DNA of 30,465 nucleotides from an uncultured Treponema sp. (GTDB taxonomy: Bacteria > Spirochaetota > Spirochaetia > Treponematales > Treponemataceae). The translations under genes and the position numbers were made by a program. Every line of letters begins with the position of its first letter. The first letter of the stretch is position 1. The stretch lies in contig CAJPOL010000010.1 in NCBI GenBank assembly GCA_905372265.1, forward strand, positions 1 through 30,465, read 5' to 3'. This document shows, piece by piece, positions 1 through 8,016 of this stretch. The notes beneath the pieces were generated by a model. The model was not told the DNA's origin and searched no databases. It saw nothing but the letters and a program-made list of their open reading frames with translations.

Positions 1-1435
1 TGATGCCCGCCCCCAGATAGTTCTTTTGTAAAACGTAGATAATCCAGATGCTATAGAGCAGACTGGATGCAAACGCCCCGTATGATAAATACAATAAACC
101 GGTAATTGCAACGCCGCTTGCTTGCAATGCAGCAATGTCAACCGTTTGGAGCGAACTATTGAATATAGGGAGGATAGTATCAACGAGCGAGGTAATGTAC
201 TGCGCAATAAGCGGAAGGAGCGAAATCGTAACAGCAATGCTGTAATCAGCCTTGAGATTATTTTGTACATCCATACAAACGGCAAAACCGAGTGCAACTA
301 AAAAGACAATGATTACTTCAAACGGGATGATAGCGGTAATCAGCAACGGTAGCCCAAAGAATAACAGAGTGTAAGGAACCGCCATAAACAATACATATCC
401 GCCGCGTGCGCCGCTGCGTTTCCATCCGGAATGACCGTAATAGACTGTTGTCGGAAAAGGGCTGCCGAATAGCGCTGAAACCAATGTTGTAACGCCGTCA
501 ATGATTAATGCGCGTTGTAACGGATATGCGTCCTGCGCTAACTCAGCGCTTTCAACAGCTTGAATAGTGGTAAGGAAATTACCGATTTGTAACGGAATAA
601 TGATAGAAAGATAAGGGCTAATATGCCGGAAACCGGCTCTAATATCCGACAGATACAGCGAGGGCGGATATACTCCCGCATTCTGCACTGCATATTGTAT
701 GTGCTGCACACCGGTCTCTTTCGTAAGCCATGATGAAACCGCTCCTATTGCCAAAATCAACAGTGCATTTGGAATAAACGGAATACTATTTTTACGGTAA
801 AAAATAGTTAAAAAAGCAATAAATAACGAAAGAACTGCAATATGCGGTTTGTTAAACACATTCACCGTGCCATTAAATGAAAGCCACACAACTGCGGCGG
901 CAGCCATATTCGCAATGAGCGCAGATTTCGGAATATATCGTTTAATAAAGCCTGAAACAAGAGTCCCTGCTAGTTCAACAAAACTTCCGATAAAACATGC
1001 GGCTAAACCGACAGACCATGCAAGGTATGGATCCCCTGTTTGCCGATGTACCGGTACGATAATAATAAACAGCCACGTAAATACCTGTGTTGATCCGACT
1101 CCGAATGGTAATGCAGTAACATCGTTTCGCTGTTCTTTCACGCCAAGCCGATAGGCTTCTCTAAAATAAAGAAAAGAACCGAGCATAGACCCAACGGCAA
1201 TACCGGGCAAGATTCTGCCGAGCACAAGGTCTTTCGGCATCTGTTCGTTTAACAATAATACGCCGACAATCACCGCAATTTTTGAAAAGGCATCCCCTAA
1301 AATACCGAAAAAAGCGCCGATATCTCCTATCGAAAAGCAGTTTTTAAAAGAATAAATCGGCGCGGTTTTCTCCCCCTGTGGGGAGAGCGGTTGTATTATG
1401 TTATTTTCCAAGAATTCGGGATTTACCGTTTCCAT
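1..1435 (-). CDS. NCS2-like (xanthine/uracil-type) permease, 3' end outside window
   Basis: An uninterrupted reading frame runs from ATG at 1435 off the left edge, giving 478 residues without a stop. After a short hydrophilic N-terminus (METVNPEFLENN...) it is a polytopic membrane protein with about ten or more hydrophobic segments. The stretch NDVTALPFGVGSTQVFTWLF near residues 97-116 matches the 'DVTALPFG/YG' motif of a poorly characterised branch of the nucleobase/ascorbate (NCS2) transporter family. A later motif, SPFPTTVYYGHSGWK, resembles the conserved family segment around the substrate site. Substrate is unknown; purine or other organic anion uptake is an inference. A GAGG-type ribosome site (GTGAGG) lies 6 nt before the ATG. 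The gene follows the bat cassette on the same strand but is separated from it by a palindromic repeat, so it probably has its own transcription unit. The C-terminus is not visible. Confidence 0.75.
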   Translation of the reverse strand, partial: METVNPEFLENNIIQPLSPQGEKTAPIYSFKNCFSIGDIGAFFGILGDAFSKIAVIVGVLLLNEQMPKDLVLGRILPGIAVGSMLGSFLYFREAYRLGVKEQRNDVTALPFGVGSTQVFTWLFIIIVPVHRQTGDPYLAWSVGLAACFIGSFVELAGTLVSGFIKRYIPKSALIANMAAAAVVWLSFNGTVNVFNKPHIAVLSLFIAFLTIFYRKNSIPFIPNALLILAIGAVSSWLTKETGVQHIQYAVQNAGVYPPSLYLSDIRAGFRHISPYLSIIIPLQIGNFLTTIQAVESAELAQDAYPLQRALIIDGVTTLVSALFGSPFPTTVYYGHSGWKRSGARGGYVLFMAVPYTLLFFGLPLLITAIIPFEVIIVFLVALGFAVCMDVQNNLKADYSIAVTISLLPLIAQYITSLVDTILPIFNSSLQTVDIAALQASGVAITGLLYLSYGAFASSLLYSIWIIYVLQKNYLGAGI

Positions 1436-1473
1436 ATTGAGCCTCACTTTCCAGTATAGATAATTCTAAGCAG

Positions 1474-1534
1474 CCTCTTAGCGTCCTCCGCGGTTCTATC
1501 TTATTAACCGCTAAGCCCGCAGAGAACGCTAAGG
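1474..1534. repeat. Palindromic 9-bp-periodic heptamer repeat, copy 1
   Basis: Left arm: CTTAGCG (1477) and CTCCGCG (1486), 9 bp apart. Right arm, inverted: CGCTAAG (1509), CGCAGAG (1518), CGCTAAG (1527), again 9 bp apart. The arms form a long imperfect hairpin with loop around 1496-1505. It begins 3 bp beyond the batD stop, so it may act as a transcription boundary between batD and the permease. Three further copies of the family lie in this window. Confidence 0.75.
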
Positions 1535-1537
1535 TTT

Positions 1538-2989
1538 TTAAAGGGAGTGGTGATTAAGTTCCGCTAGTTCTCTGATACTCTTCCTAAAGACCCAACCGGA
1601 AATGCCTCCGGCGGTTTTGATATAACACCACTGCGCCGTTTTCCGCACAATGATGACGCTTTCTCCTATTGCAAGCTGATGAACAGCAGTCCCTGCCGCT
1701 TCAGGAATACGGCGTACGGTTGCTGCCTCGTAAGATGCAATACAGACTCCCTGATTCAAGAGAGCATAACGAAAAAGAAGAGCGGTTCCAATTCCGCATG
1801 CACAAGCAGCTGCAATCAGGAACGGCAGAATACGGCGCTTTTTCTTAAAAAAGCACACAATGATGAGTACCGACAGTGCCGCTGCCGCAACAGCCGACAT
1901 AAGTCTGAATATTCGGGGATGGAGCGGCAGGGAGCGGACAATATGGAGTTCCGTTTCCAGCTTCTTCCGTTCTCGGCGGATTCGATAGGGGAAAAATGCA
2001 ACGCTTTCTTGCCGCCGGTATTCGGCAAGTTTTTCTGCGGTTCGTATTTCGGCTTGCATATCCGAATCTGATTGATTGTTTTGCATCTCCGCTGCAGCAA
2101 ACGCTTCCGCGAAGGTATCAACCGGCTGCTGCGGAAACTCACCGGCAGCTGCCGCCGGCTGAGCTATTTGCGGGTTCACCGGCCAACGCATCTCCGCACT
2201 GCCGGTCTCCGCTCCCGATGCAAAAAAGAGGCGGGCTTCCGGTAAACGCTGTACACCTGTTTTTAACGGCGTCCAACGGAATACGGTAAGAATATGCTCT
2301 TCCGCCTCACGGGAAACAAGCTCAGCTATTTCCTGCGGCAGGTCTTCCGCCGCAGGCTTTTCCAATACGGCATTTTCAGGCGATGGGCAGTCTATCCGTA
2401 CCAATTCAGACGGTAATTCCGGTAAATAAGGAAGTGTATCATGCGCCGGCGCGGTAGAAGAGAAAAAAGCTGCTGTTAGACAAATCAGATAGGATTGCCC
2501 CTGATAAAGAGGAACATCGTTTTGAAGCGGTTCGGCATCAAGCGTACACACTTTCCATGAAAAAGATGTTTTTTCGGAAAGCGGCGGCTGATGGACGATA
2601 AGGGTAAAAGGAGCAAGCCGTACACTTTGCCGATTCCACTGTAAAACGGGGGAAAAAGTGAACGTACCGGATTGAGTAAGCCGGTAGGTACAACTGAAAT
2701 GAAGTCCGTCGAACTCACGGCTCGCACTGCTTTCCAGTAATACAGCGGAAAGAGCTTCCTGCTCAAGGGTGAGGCGCGGAACTTCCGGGCGGTATTTTAA
2801 ATACGGAAAGTCTTTTCCAACAAAAAGTGTCATATGAAATTCACTACCGGCGAAAAACTCCGTTTCCTGTATGTGCACGCTCAACGTTTCATCATGGTAT
2901 TGCCCGTATAAGAAGGCAGAACACAAGCTGAGTAAAAGAATTAGTAATCGTTTACGGCCGGTTCCGTTTCGTGCTGCGTTTTTTTCCAT
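1538..2989 (-). CDS. batD: BatD-like membrane protein with C-terminal SH3 domain
   Basis: 483 residues. A signal peptide is visible (KRLLILLLSLCSAFLYG, ~13-29), followed by a beta-rich extracytoplasmic region (~34-275) typical of BatD/'oxygen tolerance' proteins, a charged linker (~300-350) and two transmembrane helices (~362-381 and 387-409). The last ~65 residues (412-475; ...ATVRRIPEAAG...QWCYIKTAGGISGWVF...) form a bacterial SH3 domain, recognisable by VRRxPxxxx and GWV. In the Bat family, BatD works with the VWA proteins BatA/BatB in the cell envelope; the biochemical role is unproven. The start at 2989 lies 49 bp inside the preceding TPR gene; AGCGGA/AGAGAG precede it, so coupling to upstream translation is likely. 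The SH3 tail is an addition relative to the simple BatD layout. Assignment rests on fold pattern and gene order rather than strong motif identity. Confidence 0.7.
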   Translation of the reverse strand: MEKNAARNGTGRKRLLILLLSLCSAFLYGQYHDETLSVHIQETEFFAGSEFHMTLFVGKDFPYLKYRPEVPRLTLEQEALSAVLLESSASREFDGLHFSCTYRLTQSGTFTFSPVLQWNRQSVRLAPFTLIVHQPPLSEKTSFSWKVCTLDAEPLQNDVPLYQGQSYLICLTAAFFSSTAPAHDTLPYLPELPSELVRIDCPSPENAVLEKPAAEDLPQEIAELVSREAEEHILTVFRWTPLKTGVQRLPEARLFFASGAETGSAEMRWPVNPQIAQPAAAAGEFPQQPVDTFAEAFAAAEMQNNQSDSDMQAEIRTAEKLAEYRRQESVAFFPYRIRRERKKLETELHIVRSLPLHPRIFRLMSAVAAAALSVLIIVCFFKKKRRILPFLIAAACACGIGTALLFRYALLNQGVCIASYEAATVRRIPEAAGTAVHQLAIGESVIIVRKTAQWCYIKTAGGISGWVFRKSIRELAELNHHSL

Positions 2990-3591
2990 TCCGCTTGCTC
3001 TCTTTTCCGTATAATATCTAAAATAATCGAATCCTCGTTATGTCCGGCGGGACTTTCCTCCACTGTATTTTGCGGAGCGCCGTATTGATTTTCATTTTGT
3101 CTGCTGCACATTTTTTTACTGAGCTCATAATTGATTTTTGCCGCTTGATCGGCGCCGGTCAGCTCAAGCGACTGCTTAAAAAGAGCAGCGGCCTGCATAT
3201 AATCTTTTTCTCGAAATGCAATAATCCCCTTTTGATAAAAACAGTATGATCGTAAAAGATTCGATGCGGATCCGGAAGCCTGCCGGAGTTTTTCAGATGC
3301 AGCCTTATCTTCTCCTTGCATAAGATATGAAGATGCAAGCGCAAAGTCCGTATAGCTGCGCATCTCATTTTCCGAAAGCTGTTCTGCCGCTTCGCCTGCT
3401 TCAAAAAAATGCATAACCGCCTTATTCCAATCACCGCTTTTATAAGCAAGCGTTCCCTGTACATGCTCAGCCTGAATCATGCGCTCTCTGCTGCAGCAGA
3501 TCAGAATACTGCACAGTATACTGATCAACAGAACGCTCATCCTTTTTACTGTCTTTATCGGGGCGAACGCGCTATGAGGCTTTTTTTGCAC
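2941..3591 (-). CDS. batC: BatC-like TPR protein, GTG start
   Basis: The frame is open to 3780, but a strong AGGAGG lies 8 nt before GTG at 3591, giving 216 residues and only a 20-bp overlap with batB. The N-terminus (basic region, then MSVLLISILCSILICC) looks like an export signal or membrane anchor; a lipid attachment at the Cys pair is possible but the lipobox is not canonical. Residues ~48-140 hold about three TPR-like helical repeats (for example GTLAYKSGDWNKAVMHFFEA and KGIIAFREKDYMQAAALFKQ). The C-terminus is hydrophilic and probably disordered. BatC in Bacteroides-type aerotolerance operons is also a TPR protein placed between batB and batD, which is the main reason for the name. TPRs suggest a scaffold between the VWA proteins and BatD; this is inference. 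Confidence 0.65.
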   Translation of the reverse strand: MQKKPHSAFAPIKTVKRMSVLLISILCSILICCSRERMIQAEHVQGTLAYKSGDWNKAVMHFFEAGEAAEQLSENEMRSYTDFALASSYLMQGEDKAASEKLRQASGSASNLLRSYCFYQKGIIAFREKDYMQAAALFKQSLELTGADQAAKINYELSKKMCSRQNENQYGAPQNTVEESPAGHNEDSIILDIIRKREQAEWKKTQHETEPAVNDY

Positions 3592-4546
3592 GATGAAATC
3601 CTCCTGCACACATACCGGCGCAAAAAAGCAAGCACGCTGCCACTGCCGCCTCAAAAACCCGTCTGACCGGTTTTTGAATATGACGGACTTTTTCATGTCC
3701 TGATCCGCTTCCTTCCTTGACCGCTTGGAGGACTTTCCAAACAGACCCGTGTTCCGCTGCGGAAATATAGAAACTTCCATTCAATACCTGCTGCGCACAC
3801 TGTTTAAGCAACGCTTCCGGCACACGGCTCTCTTTCAGTACCGACTCGTGTTTTTCATTCAGCACTGAAATGCGGCCGCCCTCCTGCGTACCGAAACCGA
3901 TGATAATCAGCTGAATAGTATTACGCCGAAGTTGAGAAACGATACGCAAAAGGGAACCCGACGTTTCATCTCCATCGGTGCACAGGATAATAGTTTTGCC
4001 TGTAAGCCGGTTTTCAGGGAATGCCGCAAGCGCTGTCTGTAGTCCGTGCTCCAAATTACTGCCCGCTGATGTCGCACTGAAAGGCGATAAGGTATGTACC
4101 GCCGTTTTGAGACTTTGATGATTAAAACTTAACGGTATCGCAAGTACTCCATGGCCTTTTACAGTAACTAATCCGCAGCTTGCTTCGGGGAGGCGGTCTA
4201 TCAGAAATGTCATGTACTGTTTTGCAAACTCCAAGCGGCTCGGCGGAACATCGGCAAGCGTCATACTGCGGGAAATATCGGCTGCAAAAATGACGGCATT
4301 ACCGTATTTTATTGTCGCCGTTAATTTTGTTCCCCACAACGGTACGGCTGCTGCAATACAGAGGAATATCCAGCCGCAGGAAAACAATGCAGCCCGTACT
4401 GCAAGTGTCTTAACAAGGTATACCGTCTCAGCGTATGCTCCGTATTCCGCAGTGATTATTCTCAGCCGCCGCACCGTAACGACAGCGGCAGGCAGAATAC
4501 AGCCTATCAACAGCAAATACCACGGTTTTTCAAATTCAATCATCAT
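3572..4546 (-). CDS. batB: BatB-like VWA-domain membrane protein
   Basis: 324 residues from ATG 4546, whose ATG overlaps the batA stop as ATGA; the frame is open 36 nt further but no ribosome site supports that start. Layout: N-terminal MMIEFEKPWYLLL with two transmembrane segments (~8-25, 48-72), a von Willebrand A domain (~83-275), and a C-terminal helix (~297-315). The metal-ion-dependent adhesion site is present as D90-x-S92-x-S94 (DISRSMT) and the D191 loop (CTDGDETSG); the usual Thr loop is replaced by AGSNLEHGL, so that ligand may be Ser or Asn. In BatA/BatB pairs the VWA domain is thought to sit outside the inner membrane. Its position directly after batA and before a TPR gene supports BatB. 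Substrate or partner is unknown. Confidence 0.75.
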   Translation of the reverse strand: MMIEFEKPWYLLLIGCILPAAVVTVRRLRIITAEYGAYAETVYLVKTLAVRAALFSCGWIFLCIAAAVPLWGTKLTATIKYGNAVIFAADISRSMTLADVPPSRLEFAKQYMTFLIDRLPEASCGLVTVKGHGVLAIPLSFNHQSLKTAVHTLSPFSATSAGSNLEHGLQTALAAFPENRLTGKTIILCTDGDETSGSLLRIVSQLRRNTIQLIIIGFGTQEGGRISVLNEKHESVLKESRVPEALLKQCAQQVLNGSFYISAAEHGSVWKVLQAVKEGSGSGHEKVRHIQKPVRRVFEAAVAACLLFCAGMCAGGFHRAKKAS

Positions 4547-5541
4547 AGTATTGTCTGCATTCCTATTCTCCGGATAATCCATGCAGCGCCGAAAACAATA
4601 AGCGCTGCCACTGCAAAAGCCCCGTCAAGATGGCGCGTTTTCTGCACTGTCAGTAAAGGGGCGGCAGCCGGTATTTTTTCCATAAGGCGGCCTAGAATAT
4701 CCGATGCCAATTCAGGCGATTGCGCCGAATAATAGCGTCCATTGCCGTACCGGGCAATTTGCTGTAATCCCGTTTCATTCAATACTGTCCGCAATGTTCC
4801 CGAAATTTCCTTTTTTTGAATGGGATCAAAGTATTTAACCGGAGCATAGCCCGATCTTCCCATACCGATAATGGAAAAGCCGATCTTCTTATGTTTGATA
4901 ATATCCGCTGCCGTCCGCGGATGTATTTCGCCGGTATTATTATCGCCGTCAGTGAATAAGATGATATGAGAAGGAACGGTAACATATTGCGTAAGATGAA
5001 GAACGGCGGAAGCAAGTCCCATACCAAGCGCGGTACCGTCGCCGAATTCGCCGATTTGCAAACGGTCCAAACGGTTTAAGAATGTCTGCCGGTCGATAGT
5101 CGGCGGGATCAATACCGCTGCCGTACTGCCGACCGCGGTAAGACCGAATGAATCGCCTTGGTATCTTTCTACAAATTGCCGGATAATATGTTTTGCCGCG
5201 TCAAACCGTGTCTGCATTCCGATGTCTTGAGCAGCCATAGACGGGCTGCTGTCGATGACAAACATGAGCGCTTGCCCCGTACCGGCATACATCGATTCCG
5301 TTGTTTGCAAAACAGGCTCCGCAATCGCAGCAATGATACCGATAAACGCTGCTGCAAGCGCGGTTTGTGAAATCCTATGCAAAAGATATATCCATGTATG
5401 CCGTTCAGGAGGGGCGCCGTTCCAGCTGCATAACGGCAAAGCAATCGAAACAGTTCTGAGTATGCCGATACGCCGAAAGACTATAAAAACCGGCAGTAAG
5501 AGTAAAAATAAAAGATAAAACGGTTTTTGAAAGATAAGCAC
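4543..5541 (-). CDS. batA: BatA-like VWA-domain membrane protein, GTG start
   Basis: 332 residues from GTG 5541, chosen because GGAG sits 6 nt upstream and because the product then begins VLIFQKPFYLLFLLLL, the usual BatA start; a longer GTG start at 5553 has no ribosome site. Two N-terminal membrane helices (~5-24, 56-77) precede a VWA domain (~90-285) with a complete metal site: D97-x-S99-x-S101 (VIDSSPSM), T170 (GDGTALGMGL) and D198 (LFTDGDNN). A final helix lies near 306-322. First gene of the four-gene cassette, with a recognisable promoter upstream. No MoxR ATPase or DUF58 gene precedes it, although these commonly accompany batA in other genomes; the neighbour is instead a divergent ABC-F gene. 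Linked in Bacteroides to oxygen tolerance; mechanism unresolved. Confidence 0.8.
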   Translation of the reverse strand: MLIFQKPFYLLFLLLLPVFIVFRRIGILRTVSIALPLCSWNGAPPERHTWIYLLHRISQTALAAAFIGIIAAIAEPVLQTTESMYAGTGQALMFVIDSSPSMAAQDIGMQTRFDAAKHIIRQFVERYQGDSFGLTAVGSTAAVLIPPTIDRQTFLNRLDRLQIGEFGDGTALGMGLASAVLHLTQYVTVPSHIILFTDGDNNTGEIHPRTAADIIKHKKIGFSIIGMGRSGYAPVKYFDPIQKKEISGTLRTVLNETGLQQIARYGNGRYYSAQSPELASDILGRLMEKIPAAAPLLTVQKTRHLDGAFAVAALIVFGAAWIIRRIGMQTIL

Positions 5542-5592
5542 ACCATTCTCCACTGCACATCGGCGGTCTTTTGTAAGCGTCTGAGCTTTCTT

Positions 5593-5621
5593 ATTGTACG
5601 GGTCTTTGCGTCCTTGTGCAA
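5593..5621 (-). promoter_or_regulatory. Predicted sigma70 promoter for the bat cassette
   Basis: On the minus strand TTGCAC (5621-5616) and TACAAT (5598-5593) are separated by exactly 17 bp, about 45 nt before the batA ribosome site. The spacer contains a degenerate CGCAAAG heptamer of the repeat family, so repeat and promoter overlap here. Confidence 0.5.
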
Positions 5622-5682
5622 GATATACGCAACTCTAGAGGTTTTTGACTATTTTTGATTGAAAACTAGTACACATTATTTT

Positions 5683-5723
5683 CTCTGCACTCTTAGCGTC
5701 CTGTGCGTTTTTTTTACGCTGAG
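5683..5723. repeat. 9-bp-periodic heptamer repeat, copy 2 (degenerate)
   Basis: CTCTGCA (5683), CTTAGCG (5692) and CTGTGCG (5701) are spaced by 9 bp, followed after a T-tract by an inverted CGCTGAG (5717). It lies between the divergent bat and ABC-F promoters. The right arm is decayed compared with the other copies. Confidence 0.6.
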
Positions 5724-5748
5724 GCCTTGAGACACCGGATGCGAAGGG

Positions 5749-5777
5749 TTCCAACTTTTTGTCTTTTAGACTATACT
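5749..5777 (+). promoter_or_regulatory. Predicted promoter for the ABC-F gene (leaderless arrangement)
   Basis: A good -10 box, TATACT (5772-5777), has a weak TTCCAA at -35 (5749-5754) with a 17-bp spacer. The -10 ends only 7 nt before the ATG at 5785, so transcription should begin at or next to the start codon. Confidence 0.5.
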
Positions 5778-5784
5778 GGCCGCT

Positions 5785-7440
5785 ATGATTACAGTAAGCG
5801 ATGTCAGTTTAAAATTTTCAGAAAAACCTCTTTTTAAAGATGTCAATTTAAAGTTTACGCCCGGAAACTGTTACGGGATTATCGGAGCGAACGGAGCGGG
5901 AAAGTCAACCTTTCTCAAACTGCTTTCAGGCGAATTGGAGCACGACAGCGGAGAAATCAGCATTACGCCGGGTGAGCGGATGGCGGTACTGCGGCAGGAT
6001 CACTTTGCTTTTGATGAATATTCCGTAAAAGACACCGTATACATGGGTCACCCGCAGCTCTACAAAATTATGAAAGAGCGGGAGTCTATTTATGAAAAAG
6101 AAGATTTCAGCGAAGCGGACGGTATCCGCGCTTCGGAACTTGAAGGCGAGTTTGCCGACATGGGCGGCTGGGAGGCGGAAAATCAGGTAGAGCAAATGCT
6201 TTCCGGTCTCGGTTTGGAAGAAGCAAACCACGAACGTATAATGAGCGAGCTTGACGAAAGCCAGAAAGTGCGCGTACTGTTGGCACAGGCGCTGTTCGGT
6301 AATCCCGATATTCTCTTGTTGGACGAACCGACGAACGGTCTCGACCTTGAATCCATCAGCTGGCTTGAAGAATTTTTAATTGAGTTCCCCAATACAGTAA
6401 TCGTGGTATCGCACGACCGGCACTTCTTAAACACCGTGTGTACGCATATTTGCGACATCGACTTTGGAAAAATCCGTATGTATAGCGGTAACTACGATTT
6501 CTGGTACCAGATGAGCCAAATCATGCAGCGGCAGGCACGCGACCAGCAGAAAAAACGCGAAGAAAAGATGAAAGACCTGCGCGAATTTATCCTGCGCTTC
6601 GCTTCTAACGCGGCAAAAAGCCGGCAGGCAACCAGCCGCAAAAAAGTGTACGATAAACTTGCGCTGGAAGAACTGGAAGTTACCACTCGGAAATTCCCGT
6701 ATGTCCACTTTAAACCGGATAGAGAAATCGGGAATAACGTTGTCCGCGTAGAAAAGCTCAACTATATTTCTAAAGAAGAAGGTTCGGGTAACGGTATTAC
6801 GCTGCTCAAAGATTTCAGCTTGACCGTGAATCGGACGGACAAAATCGCCTTTGTTGGGCAAGAGCATAACTCAAAATCGGCATTCTTCGATATTATCTCC
6901 GGTGTTAAAACCGCCGATTCGGGGGATGTGTATTGGGGACAGACCGTTACGAATGCCTATTTAGCCAAGGATAATTCCGGCTACTTTGAAACCGATTTGA
7001 ACATTACCGACTGGCTGCGGCAGTTTTCTACCGAACAGGACGAAGCATATGTGCGCGGCTTTTTGGGACGGATGCTCTTTACCGGTGATGAGTCGCTGAA
7101 GCCTGTCAAGGTTCTTTCCGGAGGAGAAAAGGTACGCTGTATGCTCAGCAAGCTGATGCTTTCCGGCGCAAATGTGCTCATTATGGATGAGCCGACTAAT
7201 CACCTCGATCTGGAAGCGATTACCAGCTTGAACGAAGCGCTTATCACCTTCCCCGGTGTAGTTCTGTTCAACTCGCACGACCATGAATTTATCTCATCGA
7301 TTGCTAACCGTATTGTAGAAATTACCCCCGGCGGTGTAATCGATCGGATGATGCCGTTTGACGACTACATCCGCGACGAGCATGTTCACGAATTGCGTAA
7401 TGAATACTACGGTGGCGCTGCGAAAAAAATACTGATTTAA
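5785..7440 (+). CDS. ABC-F family ATPase (YkpA/YbiT-like)
   Basis: 551 residues beginning MITVSDVSLKF, the standard start of this family, so the ATG is secure even though no Shine-Dalgarno precedes it. Two ATPase domains: Walker A GANGAGKS (34-41), Walker B LLLDEP (177-182), SHD switch (209-211); second Walker B LIMDEP (465-470), signature LSGGEK (444-449), NSHD (496-499). The charged linker between domains (~241-300) fits the P-site tRNA interaction motif of ribosome-acting ABC-F proteins; there are no membrane segments, so it is cytosolic and not a transporter. Two departures from consensus: the first signature reads LDESQK (156-161), and the second Walker A reads GQEHNSKS (358-365) with the last Gly replaced. 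Probable role: translation factor acting on stalled ribosomes; antibiotic protection is possible but unsupported. Confidence 0.88.
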   Translation: MITVSDVSLKFSEKPLFKDVNLKFTPGNCYGIIGANGAGKSTFLKLLSGELEHDSGEISITPGERMAVLRQDHFAFDEYSVKDTVYMGHPQLYKIMKERESIYEKEDFSEADGIRASELEGEFADMGGWEAENQVEQMLSGLGLEEANHERIMSELDESQKVRVLLAQALFGNPDILLLDEPTNGLDLESISWLEEFLIEFPNTVIVVSHDRHFLNTVCTHICDIDFGKIRMYSGNYDFWYQMSQIMQRQARDQQKKREEKMKDLREFILRFASNAAKSRQATSRKKVYDKLALEELEVTTRKFPYVHFKPDREIGNNVVRVEKLNYISKEEGSGNGITLLKDFSLTVNRTDKIAFVGQEHNSKSAFFDIISGVKTADSGDVYWGQTVTNAYLAKDNSGYFETDLNITDWLRQFSTEQDEAYVRGFLGRMLFTGDESLKPVKVLSGGEKVRCMLSKLMLSGANVLIMDEPTNHLDLEAITSLNEALITFPGVVLFNSHDHEFISSIANRIVEITPGGVIDRMMPFDDYIRDEHVHELRNEYYGGAAKKILI

Positions 7441-7503
7441 AGAGGGGCATAGCCGCAGAGAACGATTGCCGTCATACCGTTAATCGCAAAAATATGGAAA
7501 CAC

Positions 7504-7550
7504 CCCCGATGCAAAGTATCGGGGTATTAAACCCGCTGCACGAATAACAA
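7504..7550 (+). repeat. Two-copy intergenic hairpin repeat, copy A
   Basis: CCCCGAT (7504-7510) and ATCGGGG (7518-7524) form a perfect 7-bp stem with a 7-nt loop, followed by a conserved tail GTATTAAACCC...GCACGAATAA. A near-identical ~48-bp copy in the same orientation lies at 17908. It sits between the ABC-F stop and the DUF3343 gene. It has no T-run, so it is not a classical terminator. Confidence 0.65.
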
Positions 7551-7610
7551 AGCTGATACGAACAGGCAAACAGTGCAAATCATGATGGAAATTGAATGGA
7601 GTTTATCATT

Positions 7611-7871
7611 ATGGATATAAAACACTATATATTACTGCCTGATTCAGCGGCGGCAATGAAGCTTTACGCGCTGATGAACGAGCAGGGGCTGAATTGTACC
7701 CCCGCCCCTACCCCGCGTAACGCCGATCACTGCTGCGGCATATCGCTGTTATATGAAGATGCATCCTTGCAGTCCCGTATACAGCAATTGGCAGATAAGA
7801 AAGGAATCCCGATCGACGCTTTTTGGGAATGCCAGAATACGGATAACCCTGACAGAATGCGGTTTTGCTGA
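7611..7871 (+). CDS. DUF3343 small protein
   Basis: 86 residues from ATG 7611, preceded by GGAG at 9 nt; an in-frame ATG 15 nt earlier has a weaker site. The sequence shows the DUF3343 pattern: an N-terminal segment H-Y-I-L-L-P-D-S-A-A-A-M followed by P-T-P-R...CCGISLLY near residues 34-49. In this family the PxPR and Cys-Gly motifs have suggested handling of sulfur or selenium (often beside selenium-metabolism or SufS-like genes), but no biochemical role is established. Here it stands alone: upstream is the ABC-F gene, and downstream is a convergent thioredoxin, which gives at most a loose thiol-chemistry context. No membrane segment or signal peptide. Confidence 0.72.
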   Translation: MDIKHYILLPDSAAAMKLYALMNEQGLNCTPAPTPRNADHCCGISLLYEDASLQSRIQQLADKKGIPIDAFWECQNTDNPDRMRFC

Positions 7872-7892
7872 CAAACGCAGTAGGGATGTCTC

Positions 7893-7967
7893 AAAAGTCG
7901 GCTACTTTTTCGCCATCCTCGCGAGTTTAAAATTAAGTCTTTATACAAGAGTGACTTAATTTTAAAC
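7893..7967. repeat. Intergenic hairpins including a perfect 15-bp inverted repeat
   Basis: AAAAGT/ACTTTT (7893-7898, 7904-7909, then TT) forms a small hairpin after the DUF3343 gene. Next, GTTTAAAATTAAGTC (7925-7939) pairs perfectly with 7953-7967 across a 13-nt loop. These lie between two convergent genes. They may be bidirectional terminator elements or the remains of a dispersed repeat; no transposase is visible. Confidence 0.55.
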
Positions 7968-7990
7968 ATCGCAACTAAGTCTAAGGAAAA

Positions 7991-8016
7991 CCTCTAAAAA
8001 CTCAGTTTTTTAGAGG
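7991..8016 (-). terminator. Rho-independent terminator of trxA
   Basis: Read on the minus strand, CCTCTAAAAA.. pairs with TTTTTAGAGG around a 5-nt loop and is followed by TTTTCC. The stem overlaps the trxA stop codon (8010-8012). Confidence 0.65.

Noticed and set aside
2941..3780. 279-residue version of the TPR protein starting at 3780
   Set aside because: It would overlap batB by over 200 bp; the GTG at 3591 has AGGAGG at the right distance and leaves a signal-like N-terminus.
6427..6867. 146-codon antisense frame inside the ABC-F gene
   Set aside because: Complement of a fully conserved ATPase coding sequence; the translation shows no domain.
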